A stretch of 64,000 nt of DNA. It comes from Pleodorina starrii. Its lineage: Eukaryota; Chlorophyta; Chlorophyceae; Chlamydomonadales; Volvocaceae. The notes under the pieces are model-generated. The model saw only the letters and a program-made list of their open reading frames with translations. It did not search any database and was not told the origin of the DNA. Shown here in pieces: positions 1-10,800 of this stretch. A program made the translations under genes and the position numbers. Where the stretch lies: NCBI GenBank assembly GCA_030267565.1, contig BRXU01000032.1, positions 496,001 to 560,000 of the forward strand, written 5' to 3'. Every line of letters begins with the position of its first letter. The first letter of the stretch is position 1.

Positions 1-267
1 GCATTGCGTAACCCCCACGCTTTACCCGCCCTCCCTATCTACATACTACAGCCATGACTTACTCTCCGTCATCGGTAATGGCCTCCCATGCCGGCCAACT
101 GCAGGGCAGCACACCCGAAATGGGCGATTTAGATTTAGGTAAAATGCATAGATCAGCGAGCAGTAGCCCAGCAGGCGAGGGATACTGCGCAGATTTGGCT
201 TGGTACGCACGTATAACCAAGCTGCCGTCTAAACATGATGGGGGAAGTTGTTGTGATGGGTGCACAC

Positions 268-1506
268 CTGTATGCGGCGAAACCGTACGCTGGGTCTTCG
301 AGCGCCGCGAAATTCACGGTGGTGCCGTTGGAGTACCGAATCGGCACCCAGATGCCGCCATCCTGCGTTTGCATTATTTAACACGGACGACAGACACATT
401 CGTGCACCGAATAGCAGGAAGCACTTGGGCAAGAGAGATTTGCCTCAGATTACCGTATTTGGATATGCACATTGCAAAACAATAGATGGCACCAGGTCAA
501 CCGCGGGCACATCCACAAAGCCGCATCCTGAAGGGGTGCCGCCGTGCATAAAGACGTACCCAGTCGCCCAAGTGCATGCGGAAGGAGACATACTGCACGG
601 GCGAGGGGGGTCCTTTCGCAAGAAAGCGCCCTGGCGACCCGGAAGCTCTAGGAAGCGTGCCTGTGTGGTGCTAGGTAGCACCAGCTGGTGTTTCCACGCA
701 CGTTGCTGCGTTGGAGTTGTATCTCAAGAGCTCACCGACTGGGTGACGTGTATCCTACTTTCAGTGACCAGAGGGAGCCGTCCATCTACCGCCAGAACGG
801 TTTGGGAAATATATGGCTTCTTGACGGTCTTTCTTGTAGGTAGTGCAGGAATGCACTTCGACAGCCCCGTCAGGTGCGTAACCGACGGAATCACACACCT
901 TGGCGGGAGCGGTGTACTCGATAACGACGCTGCTGTTGGCGAGACGGGGGTGAGTGCGCAGCCTCTGGACACTATAACGTGGGTTGTACAGCGACAAGCG
1001 CAATGCCTGCTCCAAAGCAAAACCACGGCGAAAGGGAGTGCGGATGTGCTCGATCAAAACATTGTGACATCGGACCATCAGCAGCCATGGAACTCTGTGT
1101 GAACAGCGAGCGAGGATATATACATGCAGCCAAACACCGCGACGGCGGCTCCCGCTGTTGTCGATTAGATCGTGTGTGACTATGCCGGGACATTATAGCG
1201 CAAGTATGAGATGTTTTACCGGCTGTCAACTTCTTCACCCACATAAGATTCAGCGGCTGCCGTGCCCGCCGGGTGGGCGTGCCTTAATGATGAATACATG
1301 ATGGGGCGTGCCTTTAATTCGGATAACATTTGCTTGACAGACTGTGTCGCGGCAGTCGGCATGTGTTTATGTCTCGCTCACCCTTCCTGAAGCAATGTCG
1401 CTAGCGTTGATGATGAGCGGCTGCATGGCGGGCCAGCCCTTGATCCAGGTGACCTCGGGGCAGGCACTGAAGCACTGCAAGATCAACGAGGTACGGTCCA
1501 GCTCCT
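268..1506 (-). CDS. Giant extracellular-protein gene, most C-terminal exons in window
   Basis: Four exons in transcript order: 1382-1506, 899-1006, 560-592 and 268-362. Each has an AG acceptor and a GT donor (GTGAGC, GTGTGT, GTACGT, GTGTGC), and codon phase is kept across all junctions. Readable stretches include ACPEVTWIKGWPAMQ, ALRLSLYNPRYSVQRL, YVSFRMHLGDW and DGGIWVPIRYSNG. The first exon joins in phase to the exon ending at 13370, so LINE copy A lies in the intron between them. I recognise no named domain; the composition suits an extracellular beta-rich region. The gene continues past the left edge, so the true C-terminus is not seen. The introns (363-559, 593-898, 1007-1381) show nothing else. 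Confidence 0.72.
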
Positions 1507-1643
1507 CTGCGGCATCGTTCATCAAGGTCCGCATTCAAACGGGGCGGGGCAGTTAGCGTCTCGATAACCGCCGACGCGAAACGGCGGGCATCAATAGATA
1601 TAGACGGGATTGAATTCGCGGGGCGGTCAGAGAGGCCGCAAAC

Positions 1644-1656
1644 GAATCAACAAGAA
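1644..1656. repeat. Target-site duplication of LINE copy A, 3' side
   Basis: The 13-bp sequence gaatcaacaagaa is repeated exactly at 13242-13254. The two copies bracket 1657-13241 and abut the (TAT)n tail here, as expected for target-primed insertion. Confidence 0.85.
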
Positions 1657-1800
1657 TAATAATAAATAATAATAATAATAGTACGCCCGACCGGAGGCCG
1701 AGGCGTGGGTTAAGGGAGCAGAGGAGGTGGGGTGACGGGTTTCCCCGGTCCCAGTCCTCCCCCGCCACCGCGGTGGGGGTTGAGAACGAGTATGTGTTGG

Positions 1801-4800
1801 TTATGTGCCCGTCTGCTGTTGCGTCTCGTGCGGGGAGCGTTCCATTTGCCGCCGGGTGATCACAATCTTATTGAGCGCCCGAACAGCGTGATCGTGGAGT
1901 TCGTTGCAGCATGTTTTGGCCGCTTCACTGCCCGCCCCTAGGGTGCGGAGAAGGGGGCGTAAGTCTTTTCGGATGGTACCGGCGAAGCCTAGGCTGATGG
2001 CCTCCTGTGCTGTGTAACAGACCTTCCACCCCTCCTTTGTGAGGAGCCGGGCTAGCTCGGAGTGTTGGACGGCTTTGTCATGTTGTTTCTGCTTGTGGTT
2101 GGTGTCGGCCGTGTATCCTATTTCGAGGATATGCACGGTGTGTTGACTAGGGTCCGGGGGCCCCATGTATCCGATCTCTTGTGCCTCGTGGAGAGGGATG
2201 CTAGGGATGAGGAGTAGATCGGGGCGCATTTTGAGCCGTTCTCCCTCCGGGGTGTTTGGGAGCAGCCACTGAGGTAATCTCGTGCCTGCTACATAGTCCG
2301 GCCGGTCATCTGCGGGGCAGGCGTCCATGACCGTGTAGCAGCCCCCGTTGATTCCCCGAGCGAGCGTACTGGTGATGGTTTGAACCGCCTGATTGTGCCG
2401 AAGAATGTATAGAGCGCGCATCCGTGGGTGGCGGCAGCCACCCAGGATATGCCCCCCGGAGTCGGGGTTGTGGCACAGGGGGCAGCTTCCTGACGCAACT
2501 GGGCCTCCCGGGGCCAATGATTTCCTGAAGCGGTTCGCGAGCTTGGCGTTCCATAGTTGGCCGTACAGGTAGTCGAAGCACCGTTTGGCGTGCTTGTGTC
2601 GGCCTATCTTGCGCTGTAGGGTGCGTGCGCTGGCGTTGATGTCCAGGTCGGGTATGGTATTGGCAACAAACTTCATGTAATCTGTCTCATTTGTGTAGCC
2701 CGAGTGCGTTTCCGGTCGCACTAGGGCTTCGATGCCCCGGTTGAGGTCGTTGGCAAAGTGCCCAGCATTCTTCTCAGGCCCATGTATCTTCCGTAGCCAC
2801 CAGTATTGGTTACGTGGGTTATTGTCGGATGTTTCGGTTGTGCTCAGTGCGTCGGGGTCGAGCTTTGCAAGGCCTCGCGCGGCCCGTACGGCTGCTTTAT
2901 CTGCTTCTTCGTTGTATTTCACGCCAGTGTGGGCTTTTACTTTAAGTAGGGAAGTTGTTAAATTGCATGCTGCTCTCTTTTTAAGAGTAGTGACTATCTG
3001 CTCAAGGAGGGCCTTATGTTTGCTGAGCCGGAGTTTCTGTGGGTTATTGATCATCTTTTTTATTAGGTAAAGGGCTGCGGCTGAGTCCGTCCAGATGGAT
3101 AAGTGGGTGTTGTCCTCAGGCGTGCCTCTGCGCATGTAGAGTGCTTGGTGGATGGCACTTAGTTCACACCTCGTGATGGTTTGGCAGCCATGATGTCCAG
3201 CATTTACATCGATGTGGAGCGTCTTATTGGTGAGTGCGTCGACGGCCGCGGCTCCCAGTATTTGTCGTTCCTCGTCGCCATCCTTTACCTTTTGAACAGA
3301 TCCGTCCGTGTAGATTGCGTTCTGGGAGTCGTATCGCAGCGACTGTTTGGCGTGGAATGTCCGGAAGACGGCCTGTCGCTCAGCAGAGGTGAGGTTGTCG
3401 CACGGACGGGAGAGTACCGCCGCCGCGGGTGGCCGGTCGCTCATACTGCGCACCCGTTTCCGCACCCACTGGGGCGGGTTCCAGGGGTGGGAGGGCTCCA
3501 TGGGGGTGGCGGTTGCAGCCGGCATGCCAAGAGTCCGACGGAGGCTTTCGGCGTGGGTTCGACCAGTTGCGTTGCTGACTAAGAGAAGAGTGAGGCCCAT
3601 CGGGTAGGGTTGGGGGGTATCTTCAAGGGTTTCGCTGTACAGACTGGCTGTGCCCGTGAACGCGTCGATTCTGCCGATCATAGTGACCAGCGGGTGGGTG
3701 AGGTAACGGGTATATGGCGCCGTTCGAGCCGTGGGCAGCAGGAGGAGGGTGGCGGTGGGTGTGCTCTCAGACCGTACTGTCTCGGCCCATCCCAAGGCCC
3801 ATCTTAGGGCGTGATGCCCCTCCTCCGGCGTAGGCTCGGGGTGGGCGATGGAGAGGCCTGTGAATGGCTGCGTATATGCATCGTGGTTCGCCCCAAAGAG
3901 CTGGTCCTCTGAAAAGCGTGAATAGTATGTATCTACGCAGTCGGCTACATTGAGGGGGGATGCAAAGCGTTCGGTTGTGGCGCCGAGCGCGGTCGTGAGG
4001 CGCTTCATAAGTGCTTCGGGCAGCCGGCGCTCGTTTGCCGCTTTGACGGGTTGCAGTTTGGTGCCTCCGCCGTTCCGGTACCGCAGGAGGAGGCGTGCGA
4101 CGTCTTCCGCAAAGCCGCCCCTGGCGGCGAGTCGGGCATGGTCTTCCGGGCGGTTCTGCTGCGCGTCTTGGTACCTGTACCACAGGCTGCGGAGCCGACA
4201 GACGGAGATTTGGCCTACACAGTTACCTTGGGGGCCGTAGACGAGGGCGAGTCCGATGGTCTGCAGTCCTTCAGGTATGTCCCCGTCACCCTCCCAGGGT
4301 GTTCCGCAGAGGGGGCCGTTGTGTTTCCCGATCTGGATAGTGTAACGCCCTGTGGGGTAGATGTCCTTGTCCGGGTTGCCCGGTTGGACGTTGATTTCGA
4401 CAAACTGTCTGAGAAGGCGCTGCCCTCGGGTCGTGTTTAGGCATTCGGTTTCCCATCGACCTTGTTGTTGCCTTTCCGTCAGGTGCTTGTCGCGTGTCTC
4501 CGCCGCGCGCCCCGGGTCATGTCCGGCTTCCTGAGCGCGTCGATCCCGGAATGCATTGAGCAGTTCGATCCAGTTATCTTGTTGGGCCAGACGCGTGCCC
4601 TCGTCTGTAGTGGGCTCCCAGTCCACTTCGACTAGGCCCACCTGCGGTGGTGTGCCGTTAGGAGGCGCATGGGGGTGTACCGCCTGGGGGTGGTATCCGT
4701 TGGCAGCGTAGAGGGCGAGGGCTCCTTTGGTTACTGCCGTGCGTTCCCAGTCGACCAGGTAGTAGGTGCGGTGGGTGCCTTGGCTCGGTGGGTGGATTGT

Positions 4801-7800
4801 GCGCTGCTTCTTTGGGGTCGGTTGGTCGACGGCGACCCGTTTACGTATTTCTGCGTTGATGCACGCCACCCTTTCTTGGTCTCCGAAGAGGAATTGCGTG
4901 ATACTGATTCCATACCGCGCCGGGACCTCCGCAGGCCATGGTTCCTCGCCCAGCAGCATCTGGAGGAGCCGTTCGGCGGAGCCGACCCTGGTTAGCAGGC
5001 CCTTGTGGTGCGGGTGGCGTAGGAGCTCTTCGCAATGTTGGATGGTGAGTGGGGTGTGTCGGGGGTTCCAGCCGATGGCGTCGGTGTCCACGATGCCCGT
5101 TACCGGCTTAAGGTTTTGACGCAGAAGGTATGCTTTGAGGCGGTCACGGTCGGTTAGCCGCCGTGGCTGGTGTTGCCGGGCGTGACATCGAGGCGTCGAG
5201 CGTCGTGTGGTGGGATCTGCCGTCGCGCCCCCGGGCGGCGTCGGTTGGGTCGCCTCGTTGGCGATTATCACGCCTGGGGGTGTGGGGGCTGTGTCGGCGT
5301 GTGCGGTTTGCATGGCTTCGACCGGGTCACGGGGCTTTGGGGCGAGGTACTTTGTTATGCGTCCGTACGGTATGGGTTTGGGTCCAGCCGTTTCGTCGGT
5401 GAGGCCGGTCAGGCCGGGGTTGTCTGGAATGAGCCGCAGCTCGGAGGGTAGAGATGTGGATCCGCGGTATCTGGGTGCCCGATCCCGCACGCTGGGGTCA
5501 GCATTCATGGCGAGGCTGAGCTGGTTCAGGGCTATCCTATGGCGCGATCCCACGTTCCGGCCTCCGATTAGTTGCAGCTGATCGGTGGTGATGATGTGCG
5601 TGCCCGTGTTCTGATCCCTCAGGGCCCGGAGGTCGAGACCCAGCTCAAGCAGAGGTTGTACGCATCGGAAGAGGAGCGCAAGCGCCTTGGGTTCGGCCGC
5701 TGGGTTGAGAGATCCGATCAGGTGGGCGAGGCTGCTCATTGTCGTTTCGTATGCTGTCCCTTTGTCCGTGAGTTCAATCCCCGCCTCCCTCACGAGAGCG
5801 AGCTGTTTCAGTGTGGTATAGAATTTGCATTCCCGTTTGAGTTCATGTGCCGGTACGGTGCCCATGTATCGACTTTGCAGGTGGAGGAGAGCTCTGGTCA
5901 CCGCTCCGAGACGGCCGTCATCATTGAGGGAGAGGACGAGGGTCTTTGCCGCCCGGACGGCGTATAAGGTGCATACGGTGCCAACCCCCAGGCCGAGCCT
6001 CGCGGTCGGGTTGAGAATGGCGCGGGTGGGGAAGCCCATCTTGAGTCCGTAGCTGCGTTTGGCTATGCCCGCGATTTGCGCATCGAAACTGGCAATGTCT
6101 TGTGGGGTGTACGCCATGGTGGGCAGGCTGTACGCCACGAAGGGGTGTATGAGGGTTCTGATCATGTTGATGCGTTGGTCGGGGGTCGCGAGGGAGCTCT
6201 CAATGCCCCGTCCTCGTCTGTCAACTTCGGCGCGCACATAGGCCACTTGTTCTGCCCAGTCTAGCGTGGGGGTAATGTGTACTCCCAGATACTTGTACGG
6301 CTGCGTGGGGGGTGCGTACGGGATAGGCGTGTCGTCTATTCGAATTTGGTTTTTCAGAAGGCGTTCCAGGGCGGTCTGGTATTTTTGTGTGCCGGGGCCT
6401 CTGCTCAGATCCTTGTCCGAGCGCGCGCGGCCATGGAGGATGCCTTGTATCTGGCACTTGCTCACGTTGACCTTGAGGGCCCCCCACCTCGCATACCGTT
6501 CAATTTTTGAGCATTGGAGCCGCAGATCCGATACCGCATTCGTAAGGATAACTAGGTCGTCAGCGAATGCCCCCGAGCTGAAGTGATGGCGATCGTTTTC
6601 TTCCGCCCGGAGGCAGCCATATCGGTACCCCCTGCCGCCGCTGTGCAGCCATCGTAGGAGGGGTTCCATGTAGATAATGAACAGGACGGGTGACAGCGTG
6701 TCTCCCTGGATCGTCCCGCGCTCGATCGCAATGTTCGCAGTGCATCCGTGCTCGGTTCGTATGCGTGTCGCGGCGTGCGAGTACAGGTTCGCAACCACCT
6801 CGATGAGGTCATCTGGGTAGCCCAGGTCGTACATGATCATAAGCAGTTTATCATGATCGATGGTGTTGAACGCGGATGTGAAATCGATATAAAGGAGGAA
6901 CAGGTCGCGCCCGGTAAGGCCCGCGTCTTCGATAGCGTGCAGCACGTTCTGGATTTGCCGTTCTGTGTTGCGCTGCCGGAGGTACCCTTCCTGGGCCTCG
7001 GTAAAGATGTGTGCTTGCTCGCTGTAGGTTACGATGTTTAGCGTGATGTGGCTGGTGTACAGCTTGTAGAGGGTGTTGGCCAGGGCGATCGGGCGTTTGT
7101 TCTTAATAAGAAGTGGGTCTCCTTTCTTGGGGATGAGGACCGTGTCGGATTGTGTCCAGTGGGGGGGGATTTCGGCTTTGACCCACATTACTGTGATCAG
7201 GTGGTGTATTGCGGTCTGGAGGTCGTCTGGAAGGGTTTGGAGGAGTTCATTGGGCAGGCCGTCCGGCCCGGGGGCTTTGTTGCGGGCGAGGTGGCCTAGG
7301 CAGGTGCGAAAGCTGCATGGGTCGAGGATTCCGGGGAGGAGGGACGGGGGCGCACCGTCCCAGCGTGCAAGGCCTTGTCTGAGTGGGTCAGGGGCCCCAG
7401 CCTCTTCCCAGGGGTATTTGCGTGGGGCCTCGCCTGGGAGGTATTTGCCTGTGCGGGGACCGGAGACTGGCTTGGCTAGGAGGGCGAAGTGTGTGTGTAG
7501 CGCGTCGAGAATGCCTTCGGAATCCGTGCACAGGTGCCCGTCCTCGGGGTGGCGTATAGCCGCGATACCTCGCGGTTGATCGTCAGGCTCCAGGATTTGC
7601 CTGTGCGCCTGCTTTGGCTTCTTTGTGAGAAGGCGTTGGAGCCGCCTGCTTGCTCTGCGCATGTGCAGTTTGCGCGTCTCATTAACCACCTTTCTGATTT
7701 CGTCCCCCTTGCTCCGGATCGCGGTGCGCAGGTCACGGGTTTCAAGGTTGTCCCATGGGTCCCCCTGGCCTTGTGTTTGGCGGGTGGTACCAGTTTCAGG

Positions 7801-10800
7801 TGGGTCGAGGGTCTGATCTGTGGCTTTCGGGACCGGCGTTGCCTCCTGGGGGTGCCGTGATGGGGGTTGTTGGGTCGCTTTCGTCGGGTTGGGGGGGGCC
7901 CCCGGCGGGTGCAGTGCTTGCGTGAGGTCGCGTTTCAGTGCTTTGTGTTCATCATGTAAACGGGTCAGGCGCCTGCCAATGCCCCGTCGCGCGTGCAGTC
8001 TCCCTGAGCGGGGGGGTTTTTGTTGGCAGTGACTTTCGAGGATGCCGAGGCATTGCAGCATGAGCGTCCCAAGCTCTTGGCTCAGGGAAGTGACATTCGT
8101 GGCTTGCACGGCCTCGTGATTACGCAGGTGGCCAAGGATCATCCGCGCCTGGTCCTTGCCCGCGGCGCGCTCCATTTGGGTGGAGGCGGCTGTTATGGTC
8201 TCGTGCGCGGGGCGGAGAGCGTCCAGCAGGTGGGTAATTGCGCCCGTGAGTGTCGCCTCCATCTCCATGCGTGCTTTGCCTTTGCTTTCTTTGAGGATGG
8301 GCAGCTGGATGCGGCTCCATGAGCTGGGGTTCAGGTCTGTGGGGGACTGGGCAGCGGGGGCAGGGAGGAGGCGGAGTCCCGCTAGGGGAAGGAGGGTACA
8401 CAGCGGTCGGTGGTCGAAGTTGCCTCCGCAATCGTACACTTGTTCGTATGCATTGCCCTCCTTGGCCACAGCGGCGGTGGTTTGGGGAGCAAGGAGGACG
8501 TCGTCGATGCGGCTCAGGTGGGTGTCGAGTCCGAGTTGCGTCTGCGTATAGGTGTATTCTCGTCGCCTGGTGTCGACTGGTCGTAGGTCGCTGTCCGTTG
8601 AGAAGCATCTGTGTGCCCTGTCGTCCGAGTTGCAGATGCCTGTCGACCGGTCACTCGCTTTGAGCACGGCGTTCCAGTCGCCCGCCATGACCAGGTGTTC
8701 ACCCTTTGCTTTGGCGTGCACCGAGGCCGCTCGACCATATTCGTATATTCTCTGCCGTGCGGTGGAGTCGGATGGGCAGTACACCCCTATGATGTGAAGG
8801 GCGGAGCTGGCTGGGGGGGCTATACGCACATGCCCTATGTACCCTTCCAGTTCAGTGGGGATAGGTTCTGCGGTGGCGCTGCCCTGTCTACTGAAGCGCT
8901 CCGCCACTCCGATCAGGACGCCTGCTTCCCGATTGGCGCGGTCGGCGACATGCGGGCGGTTGCTCAGGTAGGTCTGATAGGGCTGCATACTTTGCTTCAT
9001 GCTTGCAATAGCGCGCCGATGATGAGCGCTTAGCTTGGTTTCGGTGAGCACCAGCACATCTGGCTTGTGGTCGTCGACTAGGCGCAAAATACCCTCGCGG
9101 TGCCCTTGCAGGCCTCGCGTGTTCATCGTAACGAGTTTGAGATAGCCGGTCGGTGGTGCTCCGGGTGCGGCCGGGGGTGGCTCGCTGGCGGTCTGCGCTG
9201 GCGCCTTGGCAGGTGCGGCGGGGGTGTCCGTCTTTGGCTTTTTGGGGTGGGCGTATTTCGTCATGTGTTGTTGCTGAGGTCCTGTTTTTGGTTTAGGGCG
9301 GGACTGCGGAGGGGGGGAGCTTTCCGCTGGGCGCTTGCGTGGGCGTGGACGTGCTGCATCCCGTTCCGGAGTGGGGCGCGTCGTGCCGTGCGCCGCCAGC
9401 CGTACCGGGTCGGGGGCCGGGTTCGGTGGGTTGTGTTGTGGTGTCTCGGTTGTCTCGGCTCCGTCCGGTGCGTCGGCGGCCGTGCGGTTATGGCCCGGTC
9501 GGATGGGGAGTCCTTGCATGCGGAGCAGGTGATATGTGATGGTGTGGGTTGCGGGCGCGGGCCCTACTTGCCTTTTGGTCCGCTTTCGGCTGGTGCGTGC
9601 AGGTGCCGCGGCCTCTGGAGTGGGGGCGCGCCTGGTGGCCCGTCCCGTGTCGGCGTGGCGCGCTTCAGGAGCATTCGCGGTTGCTCTACGGGGCCTAGGG
9701 ACGTCTTGCTGCGCGGGCCGCGGGGCGCCCGCGGCGTCGTGGGCATCCGGCGGAGGCTGCGGGATTTCCGCATCCAGTTCTGCGTCGTCAGTGTCCATGG
9801 GGCTGGGGTCGGCAGGGGTATGTGCCGGGGGGCCCTCGGGGCTTCCGGGGTCCGTCGGTTGCATGTGTACTTCGGTTCCGGGGGAGCCCGCGTCGTCAAC
9901 CTCCATCGGGGTGGGGTCGGGGCTGGCGGCGGTGTACCGGGGTGCCCCGTGCTCTGCAGTCGCTCTCCCCTCGTGGGAGGGCGAGGGGAGCGCTTCGGTG
10001 GGGGTGGGTTCCGGTGGTGTGCGTGTGTCGTGGCCAGTCTGGTGCGGTTCCGTCGTGTCCGTGATGGTGGCGGCGGGTCCGTTCTGTGTGTTGGTCGCCA
10101 GGGTTGTGGTCCACTGCTGAGGTGGCGCGACGTCCCGGAGGTCGACATGTGTTTGACATGGGGTGTTGTTGTGCCGGTGTTGGAGGCAGTAGATAGTGCC
10201 GTGGGCGAGGGGCCAATTGGTTGTCAGCTGTGTCGGGCGCGGCGATTGCGAGTCAATAATGAACCAATGGGTGTGTTGCCTTCGGACTGCGACAGCATGG
10301 CCTTCGAGATGCACTATGAAACCCCAGCTTTGGGCGTGGGGGGGGAGTTGTGCCCAGAGGGTGTCGAGCTGGTCCCCTTTGCGGATCGGAAGCTCGGTGC
10401 TCACTGATGCGATGTGTGTGTCGTGGGGTGTGTTGCCGCTGGCGTCGCGGATCCGTACGTTGTGGCGTAGGTAGTGGTTCAGCACTATGGTGGAGAAGTG
10501 GCCCGTGATGGGGTTGTGCGCGTGCTTCCAGATGGCGGCCGCCGCATAGAGGCCTTGCTGCTGCATGTGTGTTGTCATGGTACGACAGTAGCTTAGTACG
10601 TGGGTTGGATCGATGTACGGGCCCCCGAGCAGGTTGTTAATGGCGTGAATCATGCACATCTGCGCTCGTTGCTTTTCGTGGTAGGTGGGGGTTGCCTGTG
10701 CGGGCGGGTGTTCAGGTGGCGGCCAGGGGACGTCCTCGGGGTGTCGCGGCGCGTTGTTTGTGCCGGTCGTGTGGGCAGGTGTTGCAGCGTGTCGTGTCGT

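Noticed and set aside
9100..10407. 435-codon open frame on the plus strand
   Set aside because: Lies opposite the LINE ORF of copy A in GC-rich sequence. The same antisense frame appears opposite copy B (18003-19310), so it follows from codon bias of the real ORF.
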